This document shows, in pieces, positions 35,139 to 43,741 of a stretch of DNA of 64,000 bases. The stretch is from the NCBI RefSeq assembly GCF_947496985.1, contig NZ_CANMEZ010000010.1, positions 106,716-170,715 of the forward strand, written 5' to 3'. This DNA is from an uncultured Kordia sp. (GTDB lineage: Bacteria > Bacteroidota > Bacteroidia > Flavobacteriales > Flavobacteriaceae). The position numbers were made by a program, and so were the translations under genes. Position 1 is the stretch's first letter, and each line of letters begins with the position of its first letter. The notes beneath the pieces are model-generated. The model saw only the letters and a list, made by a program, of their open reading frames with translations, was not told where the DNA came from and made no database searches.

Positions 35139-36245
35139 ATGAAATTAAAAATTACACACATTGCTAGTGTGGCTGTTTTAATGTTTCTAATGCTAACTAT
35201 TACAGCATTTGCGCAAATCAACACACCTCGCGGAAGTCAAAAAGCAACGGTTTCTCAAACTGTTGGAACTTCTGAAGTAAGTATAACCTATTCAAGACCA
35301 AGTGTACGTGGACGCGAAATTTGGGGGAAATTAGTTCCTTACGGAATGAATAATTTAGGGTTTGGAACAGCAAAGGAATCACCGTGGCGAGCTGGAGCCG
35401 ATGAAAATACAATCATAACATTTTCGCATGATGCTACCGTACAAGGAAAAGCTATCAAAGCAGGAACGTATGGTTTACATATGAATGTTAGAGAAAATGG
35501 CAATGTAACTATTATTTTTTCTAGCAATAGTACTTCTTGGGGAAGCTATTTTTATGAGCCATCAGAAGATGTATTGCAAGTAGATGTTACTTCAACAGAA
35601 ATTCCACATGAAGAATTACTAACATATGATTTTATAGCGGTTAAGCCGAATAGTACAACTTTGGCATTACAATGGGGAAAGAAAGAAATTCCTTTTACAA
35701 TTGGTTTTGACGTAAACAACATTGTACTTGCTGACATACGCAACAAGATGAGAGATCAGCCTGGGTTTAATCGTCAAACATGGGAACAAGCTGCAAATTA
35801 TGCTTTAAATAATGGAGGCGATTTAAATGAAGCGTTAACTTGGATTAATGGCGCAATTGCAGGAAAGTTTTTTAGCAAGCAAACATTTATCAATACACAA
35901 ATAAAAGCTGCTATTTTGATGAAACAAGATAAAAAGACTGAAGCATTAGCAGCTATGGAAGAAGTACTACCAGTAGCTACTGTTTTTGAAATTCACCAAT
36001 ATGGACGTCAATTACAATCGTTAGGAATGAACGATGAAGCTTTAGATATTTTTAAATACAACGCAAAGAAAAATAAAGGAACTTGGCCTGTACATTACGG
36101 AATGGCAAGAGGATACTCTGGAAAAGGAGATTTTAAAAATGCAATAAAGCACTTAGAAAAAGCGTTAAAAAATGCACCAAATGCTGCTAGTAAAAGTAGA
36201 GTGCAAGCAAATTTGGATAAATTGAAAAAAGGAGAAGCTATATAA
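35139..36245 (+). CDS. DUF2911 protein with TPR region
   Basis: A 368-residue secreted protein (signal MKLKITHIASVAVLMFLMLTITAFAQ). The DUF2911 domain (about 28-200) has TPRGSQKATVSQTVGTSEV, ITYSRPSVRGREIWGKLVPY and WRAGADENTIITFS. The C-terminal part from about 215 is helical TPR-like (YALNNGGDLNEALTWINGAI, YGMARGYSGKGDFKNAIKHL). The family is common in Bacteroidetes; its molecular role is unknown. The gene is monocistronic with a terminator at 36301-36336. Confidence 0.85.
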   Translation: MKLKITHIASVAVLMFLMLTITAFAQINTPRGSQKATVSQTVGTSEVSITYSRPSVRGREIWGKLVPYGMNNLGFGTAKESPWRAGADENTIITFSHDATVQGKAIKAGTYGLHMNVRENGNVTIIFSSNSTSWGSYFYEPSEDVLQVDVTSTEIPHEELLTYDFIAVKPNSTTLALQWGKKEIPFTIGFDVNNIVLADIRNKMRDQPGFNRQTWEQAANYALNNGGDLNEALTWINGAIAGKFFSKQTFINTQIKAAILMKQDKKTEALAAMEEVLPVATVFEIHQYGRQLQSLGMNDEALDIFKYNAKKNKGTWPVHYGMARGYSGKGDFKNAIKHLEKALKNAPNAASKSRVQANLDKLKKGEAI

Positions 36246-36300
36246 AAATCACACAAAAAACTGCTAAAGAAATAAGAACAATCACCGTCATTCATCACAT

Positions 36301-36336
36301 AAAAAAGCATCTATTTCAACAATAGATGCTTTTTTA
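36301..36336 (+). terminator. Terminator of the DUF2911 gene
   Basis: AAAAAAGCATCTATT pairs perfectly with AATAGATGCTTTTTT across a 5-base loop. Confidence 0.85.
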
Positions 36337-36423
36337 ATTTGTTTTTTTGATCTGTTAATTTGTTTGGTTGAAAATTTATTGTCAAACTCAACAACTAACT
36401 ACTAAAGCATCAGGGCGTCCATA

Positions 36424-36795
36424 TTATACATGCTGATCCATTAAAATTACATTCCCATCCGGATCTTTTATCATAAAACTTGCTGGTCCTGAGGTACTTT
36501 CGTCTGCTTCTGTGGAAAACTCAAAGTTTTTACTTTTTAATTCTTTTTGAATTTCTCTAATATCTGTAAATGATTCTAAATTTTGAGCATCTTGCGACCA
36601 ACCAGGGTTGAAAGTCATCAAATTACCTTCAAACATCCCTTGAAATAATCCAATAACAGTTTGATCATTCTTCATAATCAACCAATTCTGTTCTATCTGT
36701 CCATGAAAAACAGAAAATCCTAAATTCTCATAAAAAGCTTTGGAAGCGTGAATATCTTTTACAGCAAGACTCACAGAAAATGCACCTAATTTCAT
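36424..36795 (-). CDS. VOC family (glyoxalase-like) protein
   Basis: A 123-residue single-domain protein with the beta-alpha-beta-beta-beta pattern of the vicinal oxygen chelate fold: FSVSLAVKDIHASKAFYENL at the start and ASFMIKDPDGNVILMDQHV at the end. Family members bind a metal and act as glyoxalases, dioxygenases or drug-binding resistance proteins; which applies here is not clear. It is cytosolic and monocistronic. Confidence 0.85.
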   Translation of the reverse strand: MKLGAFSVSLAVKDIHASKAFYENLGFSVFHGQIEQNWLIMKNDQTVIGLFQGMFEGNLMTFNPGWSQDAQNLESFTDIREIQKELKSKNFEFSTEADESTSGPASFMIKDPDGNVILMDQHV

Positions 36796-36873
36796 AGTAT
36801 TGTTTTAGACAAAAAATTTATTAAAGTTACATAATTTCATTGGAATGATATGAATTCAATGTTTAAATATCAA

Positions 36874-36902
36874 AAAGACAAAGCGAACCGAAGTTCGCTT
36901 TT
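36874..36902 (-). terminator. UUCG-loop terminator of the lanthipeptide-like gene
   Basis: Read on the minus strand, AAGCGAAC and GTTCGCTT close a TTCG tetraloop, followed by a T-rich run (TGTCTTTTTG). It lies 26 bases past the stop of the gene at 36928-37170. Confidence 0.8.
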
Positions 36903-36927
36903 GAATTTATGTTTTAAAATCAAAATC

Positions 36928-37170
36928 CTAGCAATGAGGAAATATCGAATGTAATTTGAATAACTCATAATCTATTTCACATCCTCTGGTATGTGCAACG
37001 TAACATCCGTTTGCGAAATAAACAAAGCTTTGCAAAGTATCAATATCATTAGGATCTGTAATATCCATATTTGGACCATCAGTTACATATATTTCTCCTC
37101 CTGAAACTTTATCCAAATTAGTAATTGATCTTTTGTTTAATTTCAATGTTTTAAGACTCTTTTTTTTCAT
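36928..37170 (-). CDS. Class I lanthipeptide-like precursor with GG leader
   Basis: An 80-residue peptide. The leader MKKKSLKTLKLNKRSITNLD ends in KVSGG (GG at 24-25). The LxLNKRSITNL pattern is typical of precursor leaders annotated as class I lanthipeptides in flavobacteria. The core of 55 residues holds Cys56, Cys64 and Cys80 (ends HSIFPHC) and several Ser and Thr (T30, T38, T45, S48, T61, S75) that could be dehydrated and joined to the Cys. No LanB, LanC, peptidase or ABC exporter is in the window, so maturation would need enzymes encoded elsewhere. It has its own terminator and copy 3 of the shared leader element. Confidence 0.75.
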   Translation of the reverse strand: MKKKSLKTLKLNKRSITNLDKVSGGEIYVTDGPNMDITDPNDIDTLQSFVYFANGCYVAHTRGCEIDYELFKLHSIFPHC

Positions 37171-37186
37171 TATAAATATATTTTTC

Positions 37187-37225
37187 CCTTACTCTATTAT
37201 TACAGGCTTTTCAGGTTTCCGCCTT
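37187..37225 (-). promoter_or_regulatory. Shared leader element, copy 3 (lanthipeptide-like gene)
   Basis: On the minus strand: AAGGCGGAAACCTGAAAAGC, then CTGTAATAATAG (stem CTGT/ATAG) and AGTAAGG, ending 16 bases before the start codon. The stem keeps pairing although its sequence differs from the other two copies. Confidence 0.65.
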
Positions 37226-37524
37226 GAATCATTAGATGTACAAGTAGTAAAAGTGAAAGTTAATTGTTTAATAAATGAATTAAAGATCACGCGTTACAGG
37301 AATTGTACAGGAACAAATTTATATATGAAAACAAGATTGCTATCCCGATTCTGTAAGTAGTTAATGAATTAGGATAAATACGATATCATAAGGAATGGTT
37401 GAAGTTTTATGTTCAACAAAAAAAAGTAATATGCTTGTTCAAAAATATTTATGTGTGATAATAACTTTTATGTTTAAATCGTTTAAATAATTTCAAACTT
37501 CATAAGATAATATCTAACATACTA

Positions 37525-38637
37525 ATGCTATTTAACCCTTTTAATATATTTATTTTTAGTGCAAGTATTCATGGTTTTATTTTTGGATTAATTGTTTTGT
37601 TTTCGAAAAGAAATAAATATCTTGCTTATTTCATTATTTTAGTTTCTTTAAATAATATCTATTTTTGGTTTTTAGATACAAAAATTACTACGTATCTAGG
37701 ATGGAATTATTACTGGTTATTTCCTGTGCAGTGGGATTTATTAATGTGTCCCATATTTTTTTATTTCGTTTCAAATTATTTAAGAAAAAAAATAGAAAGG
37801 AAGTATTACATGTATCCTTTTTATATAAGTTTTCCTTTTTGTTTATTTTTCTTATTCCAACAAATTTTTTTAATTGATGTGATACCAATATCTCGTACTA
37901 TGGTTGTGAATTTTTATTCCATTTTGAGTTGCATATCTATTATTTTTACGAGTATAATAATTTATAAAGGATATAAACTTATTGTTGACTATCAAAATGA
38001 AACAGAAAACTTAGATAGCGTTAAAATAGAAGTAAGCTGGTTAAAACGTTTGTTATTAATAGCAATGTTGGTGTTTTTCATTTGGGCATTAATAACTGTA
38101 GGCAATTTATTTATTTCGAATAATGACTATATAGAGCGTTTAGCAACGTATACTTTATGGATAGCGATGTCATTTTTAATTTATTGGATGGGATATTTGG
38201 GTGTATATCATTTAGGAATATTTAATCAAAGGCAACGTTTAAGAGTTAAAATTAATTCAGAGAATAGAAAATCAAATTATAAGAAACACACAGGTAGTAC
38301 CAATCGATTTAATACTATTGATCGTACTATAAAAATGGATAGACTATACATGAATCCATCAATTAGTCTATCAACAGCTGCTACACATTTTAATTTAAGT
38401 GAAGGGTATATTTCTCAATTAATAAATAAACATACAAATACCAATTTTTCGACATATATAAATAACTTACGAATTGTTGAAGCAAAGCGAATTTTAATTG
38501 ATACTACTTATAAAGATTATACTATTGTTGCAATTGCTCTAGAAGCTGGTTTTAATTCAAAATCGGTATTTTACAGTGCATTCAAGAAAAATACAGGAAT
38601 CTCTCCGTCTGAGTATAGAAGAAAATCTCGCATTTAA
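37525..38637 (+). CDS. Membrane-bound AraC-family transcriptional regulator
   Basis: A 370-residue protein. The N-terminal 240 residues contain about seven membrane helices, and the C-terminal 100 an AraC helix-turn-helix pair: MNPSISLSTAATHFNLSEGY, FSTYINNLRIVEAKRILI and AIALEAGFNSKSVFYSAFKK ending SPSEYRRKSRI. This 7TM-AraC layout is common in flavobacteria and suggests direct sensing of an extracellular signal. It is divergent from the lanthipeptide-like gene, with 354 bases between, so it may regulate it; that is inference. Its stop overlaps the stop of convergent recG by 3 bases. Confidence 0.85.
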   Translation: MLFNPFNIFIFSASIHGFIFGLIVLFSKRNKYLAYFIILVSLNNIYFWFLDTKITTYLGWNYYWLFPVQWDLLMCPIFFYFVSNYLRKKIERKYYMYPFYISFPFCLFFLFQQIFLIDVIPISRTMVVNFYSILSCISIIFTSIIIYKGYKLIVDYQNETENLDSVKIEVSWLKRLLLIAMLVFFIWALITVGNLFISNNDYIERLATYTLWIAMSFLIYWMGYLGVYHLGIFNQRQRLRVKINSENRKSNYKKHTGSTNRFNTIDRTIKMDRLYMNPSISLSTAATHFNLSEGYISQLINKHTNTNFSTYINNLRIVEAKRILIDTTYKDYTIVAIALEAGFNSKSVFYSAFKKNTGISPSEYRRKSRI

Positions 38638-40739
38638 CTTATATAATTCCAAATATTCTTATGCTTTACCAATTGGGCAAAAGTATATCGAACTGCTTTG
38701 TGTTCTTCTAATGTCAAACTCGGGTCTACTTTTAATACTTGTTGTGCATAATAACGCGCCGTTTTTAGAATATCATTATCTTTTACAATATCGGCGATTT
38801 TTAAATTTAAGACTCCACTTTGTTGCGTTCCCATAATATTTCCAGGACCGCGAAGTTTTAAATCGACTTCAGCAATCTCAAATCCATCACTCGTACGAAC
38901 CATCGTTTCTAAACGTGTTTTTCCATCTGAACTCAGTTTATGACTCGTCATCAAAATACAAAAGCTTTGTTCAGCTCCACGGCCTACACGACCGCGCAAC
39001 TGATGCAATTGTGACAATCCAAAACGCTCAGCACTTTCAATAATCATCACAGAAGCATTCGGAACATTTACACCAACTTCAATAACTGTTGTAGCTACCA
39101 TAATTTGCGTTTCACCTTTGATAAAACGATTCATTTCAAAATCTTTATCGGCGGGTTTCATTTTTCCGTGTACAATAGATATTTGGAAATCAGGCATTGG
39201 AAACTCGCGTGCAATACTTTCGTAACCATCCATTAAATCTTTATAATCCAGTTGTTCTGATTCCTGAATTAACGGATATACAATATAAATTTGTCTGCCT
39301 TTGGCAATTTCATCACGAATAAATTTAAATACTTTTAAACGATTACTATCATAACGATGCACGGTTTTAATCGCTTTTCTGCCTGGAGGCAATTCATCAA
39401 TTACAGAAACATCCAAATCGCCATACAAACTCATCGCAAGTGTTCTTGGAATTGGTGTTGCTGTCATTACTAATATATGTGGAGGAAAAGTATTTTTATG
39501 CCATAGTTTTGCTCGTTGTGCTACTCCAAAACGGTGTTGCTCGTCAATAATAGCGAGTCCTAAGTTTTGGAATTTTACTTTATCTTCCAGAATTGCATGT
39601 GTTCCAATGAGAATGTCCAATGAACCATTTTCTAACATTTCATGAATTACACGTCTATCTTTCGTTTTTACAGAACCTGTCAATAGTTTTACGCTCAATC
39701 CTAAAGGTTCCACAAGTTCCATGATTCCATGATAATGCTGAATTGCCAAAATCTCCGTAGGAGCCATAATACAAGCTTGAAAATCGTTGTCAATGGCTAA
39801 CAACATTGACATTAAAGCTACAATTGTTTTTCCGGAACCTACATCACCTTGTAGTAAACGATTCATTTGTGCATTGCTACCTAAATCGTTTCGAATTTCC
39901 TTAATTACACGTTTTTGTGCATTCGTTAAATCAAATGGTAAATGATTCGCATAAAAATCATTAAACTTTTCACCAACTTGATCAAATGGAAATCCTTTTA
40001 TTTTGCTTTTATGGATGAGGTTTTTAGTGATGAGTTGTATTTGAATATAAAATAACTCTTCAAACTTTAAGCGATATTGTGCTTTTGCCAATAATTCCTG
40101 ACTTTTTGGAAAGTGGATATTGAATAAAGCTTCCGTTTTAGAAATCAATTTCAATTCACCTAAAATAGTAGGAGGTAAGGTTTCATAAAACTGCGTACGC
40201 GATTCTATGAATAGTTGTTGCATCAACTTATTGATGACTCTGTTTGTAATTCCTTTGTTATTGAGTTTTTCCGTTGAAGGATACACAGGTTGCATCGCCG
40301 TTCGTAGACTTTGCTCATGTTCTTTTAATAATTCCATTTCTGGATGTGGCATTGAAAACGTTCCGTTGTACCAATTCGTTTTGCCAAAAATCACATATGG
40401 TGTATTCAGCTTTAAGCTGTCTTTAATCCATTTGTGTCCACGAAACCAAATCAATTCCATTTCACCTGTTCCATCTGTAAACGTTGCTACCAAACGTTTT
40501 CCACGTTTTTGTTGCACCATTTTTATATGAACAATTTTTCCAACGACTTGCACTTCAGAAGAGTTTCGTTGCAACTCGTTAATTTTAAAGTAACGTGTTT
40601 TATCAATATATCGATTTGGAAATAAATTGATAAAATCTTGATAGGTATGTATTCCCAACTCCTTACGAAGTAAATCGGCACGGTTTGGACCAACGCCTTT
40701 TAGGTAATCAATAGGAGTTTGTAATACATTTTTATTCAT
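38634..40739 (-). CDS. recG: ATP-dependent DNA helicase RecG
   Basis: A 701-residue protein started at the ATG at 40739; a TTG one codon earlier is also in frame. It has an N-terminal wedge/OB domain (GVGPNRADLLRKELGIHTYQ; VVGKIVHIKMVQQKRGKRLV), helicase motif I (LLQGDVGSGKTIVAL), motif II DEQHRFG, motif III MTATPIPRTLAMSLYGDL, and the C-terminal helicase lobe with VATTVIEVGVNVPNA and QLRGRVGRG. RecG remodels stalled replication forks and Holliday junctions. The length equals the family norm. The promoter boxes at 40745-40775 end only 5 bases before the ATG, suggesting a leaderless message. Confidence 0.97.
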   Translation of the reverse strand: MNKNVLQTPIDYLKGVGPNRADLLRKELGIHTYQDFINLFPNRYIDKTRYFKINELQRNSSEVQVVGKIVHIKMVQQKRGKRLVATFTDGTGEMELIWFRGHKWIKDSLKLNTPYVIFGKTNWYNGTFSMPHPEMELLKEHEQSLRTAMQPVYPSTEKLNNKGITNRVINKLMQQLFIESRTQFYETLPPTILGELKLISKTEALFNIHFPKSQELLAKAQYRLKFEELFYIQIQLITKNLIHKSKIKGFPFDQVGEKFNDFYANHLPFDLTNAQKRVIKEIRNDLGSNAQMNRLLQGDVGSGKTIVALMSMLLAIDNDFQACIMAPTEILAIQHYHGIMELVEPLGLSVKLLTGSVKTKDRRVIHEMLENGSLDILIGTHAILEDKVKFQNLGLAIIDEQHRFGVAQRAKLWHKNTFPPHILVMTATPIPRTLAMSLYGDLDVSVIDELPPGRKAIKTVHRYDSNRLKVFKFIRDEIAKGRQIYIVYPLIQESEQLDYKDLMDGYESIAREFPMPDFQISIVHGKMKPADKDFEMNRFIKGETQIMVATTVIEVGVNVPNASVMIIESAERFGLSQLHQLRGRVGRGAEQSFCILMTSHKLSSDGKTRLETMVRTSDGFEIAEVDLKLRGPGNIMGTQQSGVLNLKIADIVKDNDILKTARYYAQQVLKVDPSLTLEEHKAVRYTFAQLVKHKNIWNYIS

Positions 40740-40744
40740 CAATT

Positions 40745-40775
40745 CAAAAGTAAGTTATTGTGAATTGCGAAGCAA
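40745..40775 (-). promoter_or_regulatory. Promoter of recG
   Basis: On the minus strand TTG (40775-40773), a 20-base spacer and TACTTTTG (40752-40745) fit the Bacteroidetes consensus. Transcription would begin at or next to the recG ATG. Confidence 0.6.
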
Positions 40776-40854
40776 ACTAGATTTGTTATTCTTGTATAGA
40801 CAGCTTTTTTGAATGGAAAAATATCTAAAAATAAAGAGTACGTTAACTCACTTT

Positions 40855-41097
40855 TTATTTTTTAAGCAAGTTTGCTATAAATAGAATGATAGAAGCTCCA
40901 ATAGCTCCTTTTAGAATATCACCAAGTATACCATTGCTTAAGCTGACACCTAACTTTCCAAAAAGCCATCCTGCTAAGACACCGCCTAAAATTCCCAGAA
41001 TAATATTCATTAATAAACCGAATCCGCCACCTTTCATCAATTTTCCAGCTAACCAACCAGCCAAAGCACCTATTAGTAAAGAATAAAGTAATCCCAT
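40855..41097 (-). CDS. GlsB/YeaQ/YmgE family stress-response membrane protein
   Basis: An 80-residue protein with three membrane helices rich in Gly, with the family blocks GLLYSLLIGALAGWLAGKLM and IILGILGGVLAGWLFGKLG. The family was formerly called transglycosylase-associated. Members are induced by envelope or general stress. A promoter match lies at 41122-41152. Confidence 0.9.
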   Translation of the reverse strand: MGLLYSLLIGALAGWLAGKLMKGGGFGLLMNIILGILGGVLAGWLFGKLGVSLSNGILGDILKGAIGASIILFIANLLKK

Positions 41098-41121
41098 AGT
41101 GTTAAGAGTTTAAGTTCTTTT

Positions 41122-41152
41122 TAAAGATAGAAAATTAACAGACAGTAAGCAA
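41122..41152 (-). promoter_or_regulatory. Promoter of the GlsB-family gene
   Basis: On the minus strand TTG (41152-41150), a 20-base spacer and TATCTTTA (41129-41122), one base off consensus, 25 bases before the start codon. Confidence 0.5.
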
Positions 41153-41167
41153 TCGGGATTAGTATAG

Positions 41168-41629
41168 TTACATTTTTAATCCAAATATTTGATAGGTATC
41201 TCCATCAAAAATTGTATATATTCGTGTTTCATACAATATATCGTTATGTCTGAAATAGATGGTTCCGTCCAAACAATCTAAGCCATATGATACATTTTTT
41301 TCATAGGTAAAACTTACAAATTCTATATTGTTCCAAACGATTTCATTTTCTTTTCCACGCTCTTTAAAATTTTCATATTCACGTTCTCTAAAACGATTCC
41401 ATTGATAATCAGTTACGGCAAGAATTTCATCCTTATAAGTTTTGTCAATATTTTTGTTGACAGCTAATGCTTTGTAATCTTCTAAAGAAAAGTATTCTTT
41501 AAAATACTGATCATATGATAATGTATCTAAGCTTTTTAGCACATCAAATGATCTTTGTTGAATTTCTGATTCTTTATTATTGCAAGAAATTAATAGGAAG
41601 ATAGAGAAGAAGGCAATACAATATTTCAT
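41168..41629 (-). CDS. Hypothetical lipoprotein
   Basis: A 153-residue protein with lipoprotein signal (MKYCIAFFSIFLLISCNNK; lipidated Cys16). The mature part is acidic and helical at first (SLDTLSYDQYFKEYFSLEDY) and then beta-rich. No family is recognised. It lies 7 bases after the stop of the larger secreted protein upstream, so both are in one operon and may work together at the envelope. Confidence 0.65.
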   Translation of the reverse strand: MKYCIAFFSIFLLISCNNKESEIQQRSFDVLKSLDTLSYDQYFKEYFSLEDYKALAVNKNIDKTYKDEILAVTDYQWNRFREREYENFKERGKENEIVWNNIEFVSFTYEKNVSYGLDCLDGTIYFRHNDILYETRIYTIFDGDTYQIFGLKM

Positions 41630-41636
41630 AATTAAC

Positions 41637-42746
41637 TTAGTTTTTTAAATAAATTTCAAAAGGAAGTGTCTCTATATGTCTGCCCAACTTACTTTCGAAC
41701 AGTTGGCATATCGTTTTTGATTCTGAGATTATAAGTCTTAGTTTTTGTGATTTTACAGTTACATTTTCAACTTCTTTCTCAGCTTGAACAGCTTTATTAA
41801 TTTTTACATCTATTGATGATTTACTGTTAAAATCGATATATAAACTTTTATTCTTAAAGTCAACATGAATTTCAATTTGTCTTACAGGAAATGACTGATG
41901 TGTTGTGTTAGTGATATCAATGATTTCTTTCGGAATGCTTAAAAACGCTTGTTTAGAGAAACCAATTTGTATTGTAGGTTGTAAAATATTTTTTTCAACC
42001 TTTTCTATGGCATTTTCATCATTAAATAATTGATTAATGTTTTTCTTTGTTTTATCATCATTAGTTTCGTCTAATATGTAATGATTGAAAAGATATTTGA
42101 TAATATCTTCATAGTCAACTTCCTCCAAAATTTCATCAAGCATTACTTCTTCTACATCACTATACGTGAGTTTTTGCTGTTCTTCTTTGCTGACTAACTC
42201 TTTAAAATTAGGAATTTCTTCAAGATTTAATCCTTTTGAAACTTCTTCAAAAAAGAGAATTCGTTTGGTTTCATGATTCAAGTCAGGCATGTAATCTCGG
42301 AGTAATTTATTAACTAATCTATATTCATCATAATCGTAATGCTTTATAGCAAGATCAAATAGAGAATGTAGCGAAAATGTATCATCGGTTAATTCGAATT
42401 CATCAAAATAATTCAAATAATTGAATGCATAGGTGATGTAAAAACTAACATTTGTAGCTGCCTTTTTAGTTTTTATATCAAAAAAATGAAGTAAAAACTT
42501 GTCTTTTAGCGGTAAATTAAGGTGTAGATCATTTTCTGATTTTTGATCAAATTGATACGATCCGTTTCCACCAGAGATAAAATTATACATAAAAATACCA
42601 TCAGACATTTCATTGATGAATTTTTTACTTTTTTCCATTTCATCAGGAAACGAATCTAAGTTGTATAAACTCTTCAATGAGTTTTGAGAATTTATAATTG
42701 TTGTAGAAATGATAAGTGCAATAATGAAAAGCGTATTCTTGATCAT
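41637..42746 (-). CDS. Hypothetical secreted protein
   Basis: A 369-residue protein with a signal peptide (MIKNTLFIIALIISTTIINSQ). The N-terminal part is mixed, the middle is strongly acidic and helical (EEVMLDEILEEVDYEDIIKY), and the C-terminal 100 residues are beta-rich (IEIHVDFKNKSLYIDFNSKS). No known family. It is followed after 7 bases by a lipoprotein gene in the same direction. Function unknown. Confidence 0.65.
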   Translation of the reverse strand: MIKNTLFIIALIISTTIINSQNSLKSLYNLDSFPDEMEKSKKFINEMSDGIFMYNFISGGNGSYQFDQKSENDLHLNLPLKDKFLLHFFDIKTKKAATNVSFYITYAFNYLNYFDEFELTDDTFSLHSLFDLAIKHYDYDEYRLVNKLLRDYMPDLNHETKRILFFEEVSKGLNLEEIPNFKELVSKEEQQKLTYSDVEEVMLDEILEEVDYEDIIKYLFNHYILDETNDDKTKKNINQLFNDENAIEKVEKNILQPTIQIGFSKQAFLSIPKEIIDITNTTHQSFPVRQIEIHVDFKNKSLYIDFNSKSSIDVKINKAVQAEKEVENVTVKSQKLRLIISESKTICQLFESKLGRHIETLPFEIYLKN

Positions 42747-42843
42747 ATGATTGTGTAGTGTGAAGTTTTAATATAACTTCTGTAAATAATTAGAAATCAA
42801 AAATACAGTATTGTTTTCTTACCACAATCATCAATTATATAAT

Positions 42844-43590
42844 TTAATATTCATTATGACTCATTGTGTTTTCTATATACCAATTTCCATTTTTTAAACG
42901 CCATTGCGTTAAAAAATTTCCTGTATAGGATTCATTACTATTATTATTAATATTATAGCCTTCCCAAGCACCTTTCTCTATGGCTATGGAATCCGAAATG
43001 ACAACAAAAGCTGGTTTGTTAGAATTTAAACGAAATCCAATCCTATATACATTTTCATAAAATTTTACAATTTCAGTTCTCCCATTTAATTCTTTATGGT
43101 CAACAGGGAAAAAACTAGCGTTCTCTAAGAATAAAGTTCCAATAGAATCAATTTGCCCAGAATTGTAGAATTTAATGAAAAGTGCACTTGTCTCGGATAT
43201 GTTAGATCGTTTTACATTGGAATCATCAAAAGTTCTCTCTCTTGTAGCCATTACTATAAACATCAAAATGATAGAAAGTATAGGAATAAATAGAATCAGT
43301 AATTTTTTCATAGGATTTGTTTTAAAGTTAAACAGTTTCCCAGAATGATTCTTAGTTCTTTTTTGTGTGGAATCTTTTTCAAGACTAGTTACTTCAGCAC
43401 TTTCATATTCAATTTCTAATGCTTCAAAAATCAACTTTATAGTTGAAATTCTTGGTATAACTTCTCCAGCTTCTATACGTTGTAATGTACGTACATTTAA
43501 ATTGCATTTTGCAACCAATTCTTCTTGAGTGAAGCCTTTTGATTTTCGAAGTTCTGCAATTTTTTTACCTAATGCTGGTTGTTGAATCAT
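42844..43590 (-). CDS. XRE-type DNA-binding domain fused to membrane helix and NTF2-like domain
   Basis: A 248-residue protein. Residues about 8-62 form an XRE helix-turn-helix (GKKIAELRKSKGFTQEELVA, NVRTLQRIEAGEVIPRISTI). A membrane helix spans about 94-113 (KLLILFIPILSIILMFIVMA). The C-terminal 120 residues are an NTF2/SnoaL-like (DUF4440-type) domain: FIKFYNSGQIDSIGTLFLEN at the start and FLTQWRLKNGNWYIENTMSH at the end. The layout puts the DNA-binding part in the cytoplasm and the NTF2-like part in the periplasm. It could be a one-component membrane sensor-regulator. The ligand is unknown. Confidence 0.8.
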   Translation of the reverse strand: MIQQPALGKKIAELRKSKGFTQEELVAKCNLNVRTLQRIEAGEVIPRISTIKLIFEALEIEYESAEVTSLEKDSTQKRTKNHSGKLFNFKTNPMKKLLILFIPILSIILMFIVMATRERTFDDSNVKRSNISETSALFIKFYNSGQIDSIGTLFLENASFFPVDHKELNGRTEIVKFYENVYRIGFRLNSNKPAFVVISDSIAIEKGAWEGYNINNNSNESYTGNFLTQWRLKNGNWYIENTMSHNEY

Positions 43591-43741
43591 TTTTGAAAAA
43601 CTTTAGTGCAATGTTACTTGCTAACTTTAAAACATTCCACGAATTTCTGTGGATTTATGCCCGACATTTGCCCGACATTTTATTTATGTTATTGAAAATT
43701 AGTTATTTGTGATTTCATAATCAGTTTGAAACAAATATTTT

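Noticed and set aside
24474..37225. Assigning the shared leader element to a known riboswitch class
   Set aside because: I compared it with the consensus features I know (TPP, cobalamin, c-di-GMP, preQ1, SAM, glycine, THF, guanidine, fluoride) and found no convincing match.
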